A stretch of 64,000 nt of DNA. Origin: Eutypella sp. D-1. Taxonomy: Eukaryota; Ascomycota; Sordariomycetes; Xylariales; Diatrypaceae. The stretch covers positions 1,674,001 to 1,738,000 of the forward strand of contig JAJTTP010000006.1 in the NCBI GenBank assembly GCA_023313575.1, written 5' to 3'. The notes below the pieces were generated by a model. The model did no database searches. It was given only the letters and a program-made list of their open reading frames with translations, and had not been told where the DNA came from. The position numbers and the translations under genes are program-made. Below, one piece after another: positions 34,730-44,959 of this stretch (positions are counted from its first letter, which is position 1; every line of letters begins with the position of its first letter).

Positions 34730-35801
34730 AATTGTATGCTTATTTGTTATGTACGTGCGGACTGATTATGATGATGCGTCGTAATATATATGCTCAACTG
34801 CTTTGGTGAGTAAAATCTTCGCACTCGAGGATGATGCCTAAACTAGCGACGTATCCCGCCTTCAAGCAGAACACTGTCATGCTTTTAAGTATGCACTAGA
34901 CTCTTTGCTCTTGCTTTGCCTCAAAGGCGCGGTAGGCTGCAGGCATTGTCTTGATTGATAATCGCGTCATCGTGGTGACATCTGGGACAACATTGCTCTC
35001 TAAGCACGCAATGCGGAGAGATGGGATGAAGGAGGACTATATGCAAGACGAAGAATTGGATGTAATCCGATGACCAATTGCTTGCTTGACTTGGTGTGCT
35101 TACGCGAACTAACTAGTTCGACTATGTAAGGTCTGTTGGCTGCTCACCTGCTTACAAATATGGTATTTGTCCGAACGGACACCACATGTCAGACACGTCA
35201 GTCCACACATCCCGAGTGGGATATCGCAGGCCGTTCTCCTATGGAAGTACCACATCCAACAAGACGGATTTGATAACTTTGGCGAAAATGGCGAATTCAG
35301 TCTATCCGAAGTCTCAATTACAGATACGGCATGCTTCATAGCATCTGCGTCATGCATTGATGGGAGAGCGATATTCGATATGCTTGGATCACTACCTTTC
35401 TTATGCATATATGGTTCACAATCACATCGTAAACGATCTTCCGGAAGGACACGGTTAGAGGACGGACTAGGTCGTGGATCCCTTCTCACGTTCGCCATTG
35501 CGTGTTGGTATTGGTGATCAATTATACATGAGTAGGTACTGCAGGTAGGGTTGTGGCTGCATACGAGACGAAATGGGCCTGACATTTTGGTGTAAGTTCT
35601 AAATATAAATGTCCTGTAAGATAGGAAGACTATAGAATACAAACATGCCTTGAACCAATCGCGATTTTGATGGCTTCTTTCGTTTCGTGTTACATATGCC
35701 TCTCTTCGATCTCTCATTTTCCCACCGCCTGAGTCTACATAACGTATATGTACGTAGACCAGTAGGTAATTCTCTACGCCAATATCAAAGGACTCAGATG
35801 A
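34730..35801. other. Intergenic region with one unexplained open frame
   Basis: Upstream of the dehydrogenase and 3' of the receptor-like gene. A leftward frame of 202 codons (35109-35717) is open but has no recognised domain. It is discussed as a finding. Nothing else is seen. Confidence 0.4.
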
Positions 35802-37475
35802 TTAACCGATCTCCCGCCGACCCTCAGTCTGATGAGTGACGGCCCACTTGGTCTGAACCATGACTTGGCCAGGCAGTGGTGGGCTTCTTCGTGAATTGAG
35901 CATCTTCTCCGAGCCGCTGTCGTCAACGCTCGTGTTATCAATGGCGGTTCCTAACTCGCTCATTTCCCACTCATCTTGTCTGTTTCTACCATGGGAGACT
36001 CTAGCAACACCCTTTCCATAGGGCCCGGATTCGAAAGTTCCGTTCGCATCTTGCTTGCTATTCTTGAAGTGACTGCCTTGCCCAGACTCCGAGCCCTCGA
36101 GCTTGGAGGTCGAAGTGCGATACCACCTCCTAATCAGTGGCCGCAACAAGGGGATATTCACGCACAGCAGGGCAAGAAAAGTCTCGAGTACGCAGAGAAA
36201 GGCTGACTCTCCTACCGTCCCCGTCGGGTTGGCGGCTATATCGTAATCGAAAACAGCAGAGAGGCGCTTGCACGCGACTATGATAGAGCTTTTTGCCATT
36301 TCATCAGCGGGGATAATATTCCTTATAAAGTTTGCCATAATAAAGCCTTTCAGGGCATACTCACGCGAAGCCGAGTCCAAAGGCAAGTGTCAAAGCCACT
36401 TTCTCTGTTTTTCGCATCTGCAGGTGCCAGATGGTGTACATGGGCAGGGCCATAATGGCAAGGTCTGTGAGGATGTTGACCACAACGATCGATGCATAGA
36501 TAGGAATGATCTCGCCACAGGTACCGGCGTCTGGGTTCCAGAATGCCGGCGTGGGCCAACATACAAAGATGAAGGCAAGGCTGTGGGCAATAGCCCAAAC
36601 GGATACCAGCCCCATGGTGGCCCAGATCAGACGTCTCATCATCGGAGTGGCGAATGTGCGCATGTAGAACGATAGCACACTGAGTTTGACGGATGCGAGG
36701 GCAAAGAGGTAAATGATTCCGAAAGAGAATAGGATCTATGTCAGATATAGGGTGAGCGAGAGTCGACGTGACTGCATATACTTGCATGTAGCTTTTGTAT
36801 CAGAATTAACTAACCTGGAAGATAGTCATAACATTATTTGCGACTATCGTATTCTTCGATGTCAGCACTACCGCGAGGCATTTGCAAGTAACACCCGACA
36901 GTGACACATCTCCGGGGTCATCTTAAAGAATGCTCTTCTAACAACTGACTTACGTGCTGGAAATTCTGGAGATTCTGGATCGAAGTCATATCCTTCACCC
37001 ATATCACGGACTAGAGACTCCATCATTAGTTCTCATCGGCATAAGGCTATATAACCTCGATCTAGATGAACTTACGCGCAATCTGTTCGCCAAATAGGGC
37101 CCAACTCCATACCTGTTTTGGTAGGCTATAATTCAGCAACGAGAACTGCCAGAGAGAACTTGCGATGACGATAAGAAATGAGACGTACCACGGCCACAAC
37201 AATCCACCCATCATCCCAACCAAATCCAGCTCCTATGACACGACCTAGAATCAAATAAAAGTCAATCTCGCTATAGTCATTTTGGAGAGTGGTTTAGATC
37301 TCTTGGTGAATGACCCAGCAATCTTCCAGCGAGCAGCGCCTGGGAACTGGAGTGCCTCCACCGACTTACTGTAGAGACGAAGTACGACGAACATCAGAGA
37401 GATTACTGCCGCGACTGAGTTGATGATGAGCTCGGTCCGGATCACTGGAACTACAGGAAGGTGAATGACTGCCAT
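35802..37475 (-). CDS. Rhodopsin-domain (Pth11-like) seven-transmembrane protein
   Basis: Seven exons: 37370-37475, 37189-37244, 37076-37112, 36954-37010, 36815-36843, 36365-36735 and 35802-36288, giving 380 residues. Phases agree at all six introns. The order of motifs is that of the fungal rhodopsin domain: LRLYSRVIGAGFGWDDGWIV after TM1, FSFGIIYLFALASVKLSVLS then FYMRTF, CWPTPAFWNPDAGTC, DLAIMALPMYTIWHLQM, and the TM7 end VNIPLLRPLIRRWY. A hydrophilic Ser/Gly-rich cytosolic tail follows. Relatives include Magnaporthe Pth11 (surface sensing), but this domain family is large and ligands are mostly unknown. The start is the first methionine before TM1. An in-frame ATG at 37628 would add 51 residues without a motif. 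Confidence 0.85.
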
Positions 37476-39408
37476 CGTTATGTCGTCTGCTAAGATGTCT
37501 ATTTCAAGAACAGCCAACGGATCTGTGGCATTAGAAAAGAAGGAGGCCGGCTCTGGTATTTCTTCATCTAGGAGAAAGTTTAAATGACGACACCGGACTC
37601 TCCAAATATTATAGGGACAATCAATCATTGGCTTGTAATATGAACTTCAGTGAGGAGCAGGACGTGGTCAACAATTCCAAGATTATGTGAATTTTTTTGC
37701 ACCTGCACAACTACAAGCTCGTCAGCTCGTGGACCATTCTGTTCAGCATCCCAAAGATGGCAAATGTTTCCACAATGTGACTGCTCACCTATGTGCCTAC
37801 TCTAGGAAGTGCCATCCCTGCCATTCGTTTCAGGAACCCAGGGTAATTGACTTCGGCCCCGGGGGATCAGTATTGAGTCTATTGACCGCCCTTATTTTGC
37901 TCTACGAGTTTGCCAACTTGCCAGCTTACTCAGGGAGGTTATGAGCACATCAATCGTATATAGGATCGAAAACGATGTATATAGATGATGGTCTATGCCT
38001 CGTACTTCAAGGTTCACGGCCGAAGTTGGAAAGTGCTTGGCGATCGACCGAAGAAACCCCCTTGACCCCCCCCCCTTCCCCCCCGTCGAGAACTGTTACA
38101 GTGCAACGTATCTGCATATATGCCTGGGTATGGATGCGGCCGCGATGCGGTATATCTTAGCACAATGCCCCCGGGTCCGGGGATTTGATCCGCAGCGCCG
38201 GTAGTGATTATCGTCCAATAAGGTGAACGATACACCTACTTATATAAGCCACTTTAGGCGAGGCGAAGCCCGGGCGCGGCCCGGTCAACTGGACCCTTGC
38301 GGCATAATAAGGTTCTTTGACCAAATAGCACTCTAGCAGCTTTGATCTTGATCGTTCTTAAGTTTCCTGAATATGTTATCAATTAAGCGACAATCTCTCA
38401 AGCGGGAAATGTACGATGACCTTCACTTTGATTATGATTCAAGCAATTCTACACTGTTAGCACTAACAGTTCTCAAGACCACCCGTTTTTAAGGGGTCTT
38501 AACAAATCGTCAGATCCCCCTTTTCTCAATATATTGACATGATTCCGATCTTCCCTTCATCTGCCAAATTCTACTTGGAGGGTATCCGCCTTTTGATCTG
38601 GAGACTAAATCATCAACTCTAAAACGCGAATCTGGGTCGACATGGCCAATTACCACCTAGATTGATCGGTTGACGTGTTGAATCTCTGACAGCTTCAAGT
38701 TAGCCTCCAGTTGCCACCGGGCGACGGTTTGGTGGCCGAAAATCGTCACCAAGTATCAGGTATTCTGGACATTGGGCCAGTTGCAAGGTTGAGGGACAGG
38801 TTGGCAGGGGCCTGTTTCGGTCGGTAAAGATACATATAAATTAAGGAATATAGATACCGAATTTTGTACATGTTCTGTATCCGTTAGGTAAGGAGGGTGG
38901 TCATCGGCAGACGCTCTTTGACCAACTGAGTAGCTGATCTTACAGATGCTCAGGTTGTTTAGCTGTCCGGGCCATTATACACTCTTTGCGTGTGTTCATT
39001 AATTACGTCGACAAGTTCAAACTTGCAATATATGCAGGGCTGGTATACCACTTTCTACCCGCAGCTTTCCCGCATTCACCTTGCGAAGGAGAGAACCCCT
39101 GGTTCTGCATCGCTTGGCAACTCTGGCAGCTGGGGTGACAGAATCTTGGGAGTTGGGGTGCTAAGCCGGCTGACTGGTCGCGCTCATTAATCCCCAGCAG
39201 CGTAGACCCACATGTTATATGCAATATGTCTAAAGGGGTTGAGGGTGTGAAGAGTGCAAGGGGGGCTCGTGGGTTTCTACATCATAAATAAATGCGAAGC
39301 CCAGGACGGACGAGTTGTGATGAATAATAACAGGAATCCCGGGGCCACGTGGTTTGCGTTCTTCGAAATTGACACCATAGTCAACATACATGTGCCCTCT
39401 GAACGACG
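37476..39408. other. Intergenic region, about 1.9 kb
   Basis: Between the receptor-like gene (leftward) and the P450 gene (rightward), so it may hold both promoters. C-rich runs are at 38056-38084 and a short GC-rich block is at 38257-38300. AT-rich elsewhere. No exon is recognised. Confidence 0.5.
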
Positions 39409-41283
39409 ATGAATTCGATATCGGAAGACACAGCCATAGGCGGCCTTCCCGCTACCTTGACCTTGGCGAACATTGCCCGTCTGTTAGGTCTTTGGCTTAC
39501 ATACCGTTTCGTGCTATGCCTGTACAACATCTCGCCATTTCACCCCCTCTATCGGTTCCCTGGGCCTAGGTTAGCTGCTATGACATTCTTTTATGAAGCT
39601 TGGTATGACTTCTTCCTGATGGGGAGGTATGCGCACGAGATTCGGCGCATGCATGAGAAGTACGGTATGTAACATTGATCTTTGACCCGAAGATACCTCA
39701 GTCCATACCAGACGGCTCAGGCTGACCCATTATCTACCTCTAGGCCCAATTGTCCGCATCAATCCGGAGGAGCTGCACTGCAACGACCCGGCGTTCACGG
39801 ACGAGATCTACCCAAGCTCAAGCAGTCGCGTCCGGGATCGGCATCTCCACTTCACCAACGCGCTGGCGGGCGCCCTCGAGAAGTCGACGTTCGGTACGCG
39901 TGATCACGAGACGCACCGAGCGCGGCGCAATGCTATCAGCCGCTTCTTCTCCCGCCAACAGATGCTGCGATTAGAGCCCGAGGTTCATGCGCTGGCGCAG
40001 CAGCTTTGTGACAAGCTACTCTCCTGGGCAGGGAAAGGGCCCATTCCCATGATCCACGCCTTTAACTGTTTCACGTCAGACACCATCTCACAATATGCTT
40101 ATGGCGAAAAGCTAGGTAGGATTCCCCCGTACGCCCTTAATATATGCTTTCGAGTGCACCATAGTACGCCGTACTGACAGGTCGGCTAGGGTTCTTGGAC
40201 CAGGATGGCTGGACCCCGAATTTTAAGGCAGCGTACGAGTCCTTCGCGCAGACAGTATATATGTTTCGCTTCCTGCCCTTTCTACGGAAGTCTGTCTCAT
40301 TGACTCCTTACCTGTCCGACTATATGGGCGAAGATATTGCTCGATGGATGAAGCAGATGAATGTCATCATCCCGGGATACATCAGGAAGGCACAGCAAGA
40401 TCGTACCAAGGGTCGCATCTTCAGCGAGCTCCTAGACTCACCGCTTCCAGATTCCGAGAAGACCATCTTTCGCCTGTCTGGTGAGGGGATTTCGGTCATG
40501 TCTGCCGGGAGCGAGACAACCGCCGTAAGCAGTACCTAGATACCCAGCGAACACCACCTTGTCCCTTGACTCTGACCCCATTCCGAGATGCTGTAGGCGA
40601 CCCTCAGCGTTATAACATACCATCTCCTCGCAAAACCAGATGTATACGCAAAACTCATTAACGAGCTGGCGCACGAGGGCCCTCTCGCACTGTCTTGGGT
40701 GGCATTGGAGAAGTACCCCTACCTGTACGGAGTGATATGGGAGGGGATCCGCCTATCGTACGGGGTCTCAACGCGGCTTGCACGGGTCCCGCGTAATGAG
40801 ACGCTGACGTACCGCAGCAAGGACGGCGAGTACCAGTATGTGGTTCCGGCGGGGACGCCGATCGGCATGAGCTCGTACATCTCGCACCACGACGAGCGGG
40901 CATTCCCGAATTCAAACGAATTTGTGCCCGAGCGCTGGATCACTGTCACCGCCGACGGAAAGCAGAAGAACACCTCCCTCGAGCATAATATCCTCTCGTT
41001 TTCCAAAGGTGCTAGGCAGTGTGCTGGCATGAAGTGAGTAGTAGCCCCTTTCGTGTCCGCTGAGTTCAAGGCTCAGTATGAAAGATAGATAATGCTAATC
41101 CTCATGCGATTCTATAGCCTAGCGCTCTGCGAACTACATCTCGTGACCGCTGCCCTCGCGTTGCGGGTTATACCACGCATGAAGCTGCACGACACATCCG
41201 TTGAGGACTTCGCGTATGATCACGAGACGATGACGCCGCAGGCCAAGAAGGGCGCCCGAGGTGTTAGGGCTATCATAGTGTAA
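39409..41283 (+). CDS. Cytochrome P450 monooxygenase (trichodiene-oxygenase-like)
   Basis: Haem monooxygenase, 521 residues. Exons are 39409-39664, 39744-40115, 40190-40524, 40597-41033 and 41118-41283. All four introns are 66-84 nt and close in frame. The N-terminus has a membrane anchor (LANIARLLGLWLTYRFVL) and a proline-rich hinge (YRFPGPRLAA). The oxygen-binding I-helix AGSETTA is followed by the K-helix ExxR (WEGIR), a PERW motif, and the haem loop FSKGARQCAGM with Cys463. The last intron splits the codon just after this loop. Overall it resembles fungal P450s annotated as trichodiene oxygenase-like, but the substrate cannot be inferred. No terpene or polyketide synthase lies in the window. 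Confidence 0.93.
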
Positions 41284-42336
41284 TAAGCAGCATTTGCCAA
41301 TCCGGTGGATAGTATGGTAGTTCTGCCTCTAGCAGCAACTGTCTCTACTGCCGTCGGCGCTGGAGAGTGCACCTGACAGGGTCGGCCGCTAGGCTCAACC
41401 AGAAGGTCTACAATCCGAAAAGCTCAAGCGGTTTCGAAACCATTGAAGAATAGACCGGCATTAGTATTGACGAATGTATAATTCGTCTAAGTGTATAGAA
41501 GATCGGGGAAAAACGATGTATTTGCGTAATTGCTCTTTTCTTCTAACTCAATGTATAAACGAGCGTATGTTCACTACTTGTGTAGTGCCCCACGTAGCCC
41601 CTATTCAGATGACCCCTCAAACCAACCAAGCTCATTCAGTGAAAGTTGTATCGGCAGGGAGTAAACCCACCCCTGGCCAATAACTTAAATTTTAATCACT
41701 CGGTGGCCATATGATGCAGTGATGAAGTAGTGGTTTACATGAACAGGGTAGCATACTATTTTCGAGGAAATTGTCTGTTGAAAAAAAGGAGGCGCATGAA
41801 GAGGATAAAGTCTCGCTTGCTTGTTTAGCGGTCATGAGACTATGACAGAGTGGCTGACTTATTTTATTCAGCGTCTGCTTACGTGCCTAAGTAGGTCAAC
41901 TTGTTAAGTGTGCCTGCATGTCACAGTGCAACTGACAATAATTAGAAAGAGCATAGAACACCATTGCGCAATAGAACGAGATCTAAGTCATCATAAATGA
42001 TAGAATTTGCTAGAGCTTCCCTTGCGCGAAGCTTTACATCGCAACGATAAATACGCTATCCCGGTGTCGTATAAACTGAGCAGAAAAAAAGGAAGGGCGT
42101 AACTTTTAAATGAGGGGGTATAGGGTATTCCAAACAGCAGTTCCAACCGGCATAAACCTTGCAAGATCCGAGCCGCCTAGTAGATGTGTATATATAAACA
42201 ACGAAGCACCTATATCACAGTTCGAAGGTGGTGCCAATATGGCGATGAGAACAGGAAGCGCTGCATCGCAAGCGGGGGCAGTCCGAACAGAACCGGCCCA
42301 GCGTGTCACGACGCGGCGCGGCGCGGTGCGCCGGCC
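41284..42336. other. Intergenic region between convergent genes
   Basis: 3' flanks of the P450 and EBP-domain genes. No recognisable coding or structured RNA feature. Confidence 0.5.
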
Positions 42337-43209
42337 TTACTTGGTCTTCTTGGAGTCGGAGGCGCGGTCGCGGACGGAGAAGGCGTCGGTGATGTCGGCG
42401 GTGGCGACGCCAATGGCGTAGAGGGGGATGAAGACCCAGAGGGTGTTGAAGAAGATGAGGTAAACCCACTTGTACATGAAGTTGCTGGTGTCGAGGTTGT
42501 GGTTGGCGGTTAGCCACTCAGGGCAGAAGGTGATGAAGCCGCCGTAGAGCTCCATGGTCGCGACAACGATCATCAGCACGTTGGTGCGCGGGTCCCGCCG
42601 CGCCAGCCCGTAGCAGATGAGGCACGCCAGCGGGCCCGCCACGAACACCGTCAGCAGTTCCAGGCTGATGACAGACTGTAGAGCATCGGAAGGTTAGCGC
42701 AACGAAGGCCCTCGAGAGACAACGCGGGGGGGGGGGGGGGGGAGGGTGGATAATATAGAGAGGAACGAACGTACCAGATCAGCGCCAGCCCAGCGCCTGT
42801 CAGCCTTGGCGTAGACCATCCAGAGCTGAGCGAAAAAGTCATCGCCGCCGGCCTGAGGGCCGTAAGCGCGACCGCTGTAACCGAGGAAGTTGTGGGCAGT
42901 GGGAGCGAGGGCGACGGGGTTCGGGACGGAAGATAGGGGTAGCCAGGAGAAGAAGCTGTGGTAGAGGAAGCTACCCTCGAGGATGAAGTGGATGAGGGCA
43001 TCGAAGGCGTGCCAGACGAACAGGAAGCGGTGCGCGGGCCGCGTCGCGCGGTCCAGCGCCACCGTCGACAGCCCGTATGCTGCCGCCAGAATCGCCACCG
43101 TCGATGCCAGCGACACCAGCGTCGTCTGGTCGAAGAGGTCCGCCGGCAGGCTGTCCAGGAAGGACGAGTCGGGCTGGGGAGTGGGAGGTTGTTGTGTTGA
43201 GGATGACAT
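42337..43209 (-). CDS. EBP/EXPERA-domain protein (sterol delta8-delta7 isomerase-like)
   Basis: Exon 1 is 42775-43209 and exon 2 is 42337-42675, giving 257 residues. The intron 42676-42774 contains a 17-C run on the sense strand. Four membrane segments are predicted. Emopamil-binding-protein signatures are present: FVWHAFDALIHFILEGSFLY, LWMVYAKADRRWAGAD, MELYGGFITFCPEWL and the C-terminal NTLWVFIPLY. In EBP proteins the His and Glu of the first motif and the Glu of the third bind or protonate the sterol, and all three are kept here. Fungi normally use Erg2 for this step of ergosterol synthesis, so this may be a paralogous isomerase or act on another isoprenoid. An in-frame CTG-type start upstream is not used. 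Confidence 0.88.
42726..42742 (-). repeat. Poly(C)17 tract inside the EBP-gene intron
   Basis: Seventeen G on the plus strand, C on the sense strand of the gene, within intron 42676-42774. Confidence 0.9.
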
Positions 43210-44674
43210 GTTTATGAAAGCGGGGATTTGTTGTTTCTTTTTTCCCTCTTCTCTTCTGAATTCACTCGCTTCGATCAAAGCGCGGCCGTAGGAGTCAAAT
43301 AGGGAATATTATTGAAATGAAAGATTCCTTATATCCGCGATTAAAGCGTAACTATATGATGACGGGATTAATGACAATGTCGTTGTCGTTGTCGCTCGCG
43401 CAGTTTGTTGTTAGTGTTGAGGAGAAAAAAACTCGAGAGGATTTCGGCAGAGCGCATAGTAAGCAACGCAAGCGCCTTACGTTGGCTCCTGAAATTAAAG
43501 CGTGTGGAGAACTTCAGAAACCCCCAAGAACCTTTCATGCACTTTTCCCGGAAAAGGGGGCCAAATAGGGGTCTGTGCGCTATCCGCACCCCGGCGCGGA
43601 TGTTATCGCAGGGTGTTTCCTAAATGGGAAAGTCCTTAAGACGATCAGAGTCCGGCGGTACTGTAGCGTTCGATGATGTTCATATGTCGCGTCTCGGCTC
43701 CGCTCAACAGCCCGGACACGGAAGTGAGGATTGATTCACGTACCATATAAATGCAGATAAGAATTTCCAGGTCATTATAGAGCGATAGAAACATGCTTTG
43801 TGGTCGAGATTGTTATCTACCAAGGTAGTTGTAGGTAGGCAGTTGCTGCTTGGCCCGTGAACATTGAGTGGCTTTCGTCTCCCTGCATCGGTAGTCGACA
43901 AATCGACTTGCGCTGCTGTAGAATCAACTCCGGGTAGTTGTCTACATGATTGAAATTGCAGACACTGTGCTGACTCAAATTGATGACGAAGTTAGCCAGT
44001 GGTCTCTTCTATGCGGGTAGCTGCGATGACTGGCCAGTCTGACCCCTTGGCAGGCAGGCAAGTTGAGCAACTGGAGCAACTGGAGCTGTTGCATTTGAGA
44101 TTAGATTCAACATATGCCTAGGATGGGGACGGAAGCCATGGTTCCATATATGCTATGGTCAATATATGACATGTAACATTGCCCATTGATTCTCTGGGGA
44201 CGCTAGTTTGAAGGAAAAGTTTACGTATCCGAGTCAGTTGAGACGGACTCACGTACTAGAGTGGAAGGGTACTCAGTTACCGGTACTGTCTATGGCTTCT
44301 GAATCTCGCCTGCCAAATATTCTTGCAGGTAGTATAAACTGTTACAAATACCACGTACCAAACACCACGTACAAGAATGACCTATTCATTGCTGGCGATA
44401 CCATGGGTGCCAGTGAGGTTTCGGATTTATCTTGGTTCACGCATAAATCATGGTAGTCACGGACGTGAGATAGATCGAGAAGAGTGTGGTAAAGTAGCTC
44501 AATTCTAAGACTATCTTAGGGGGGGTATTGTAAGCGTGTCGAGGGAAACTGATTCCATCGTCCCATTGCCGTCCAAAAGCAAACACATTCCGAACGCCTT
44601 CCACTTCATGATCCCATCATTCATCGTACTAGTGTATAGTGTCGAGAGTCGTGGCAGGTGTGAAGTTGGACTGT
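43210..44674. other. Intergenic region, about 1.5 kb
   Basis: Upstream of the EBP-domain gene and 3' of the Grg1 homologue. No exon is recognised. Open frames are under 85 codons. Confidence 0.5.
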
Positions 44675-44959
44675 CTAGTGCTTGACGGCCTCCTTGTTGA
44701 CATCCGCCGAGGTCTCGTAGCGCTTCTCATCGGCCTTGTCGCCGATGGCATCCTTGGCGGCAGAGGCACTATCATGTCTGTTAGTAACTGGTAGGAGAGA
44801 AGACAAGACGATTCTATAATCGCGAGAGATTACTCACCGAGTGCTGAGGTCGGCGTTGTTGTCCTTGGCAACCTCCTTGTTGGCCTCCTTGGAAGCGGAG
44901 TTGGCAGCACCCTTGACGGTGTCGGCGACGTAGTTAGCGGCGTTGCTGATCTTGTCCAT
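44675..44959 (-). CDS. GRG1: Grg1/Ccg-1 glucose-repressible stress protein
   Basis: Small hydrophilic protein of 71 residues, the same length as I recall for Neurospora Grg-1/Ccg-1. Exon 1 is 44838-44959, the intron is 44769-44837, and exon 2 is 44675-44768. It opens MDKISNAANYVADTVKGAAN and continues with KEANKEVAKDNNADLSTR, then a Lys/Asp/Glu-rich end. There is no signal peptide, membrane segment or cysteine. In Neurospora the gene is clock-controlled, glucose-repressed and very abundant in starved or conidiating cells. The biochemical role is unknown. A TATA-like box lies about 150 bases upstream and the leader is rich in AACC/AAAC, typical of strongly transcribed fungal genes. It is too short to be seen as one open frame because of its intron. 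Confidence 0.93.

Noticed and set aside
37476..37628. Extended N-terminus for the rhodopsin-domain protein from ATG 37628
   Set aside because: The extra 51 residues have no family match, and the ATG at 37475 directly precedes TM1 as in relatives. It cannot be fully excluded.
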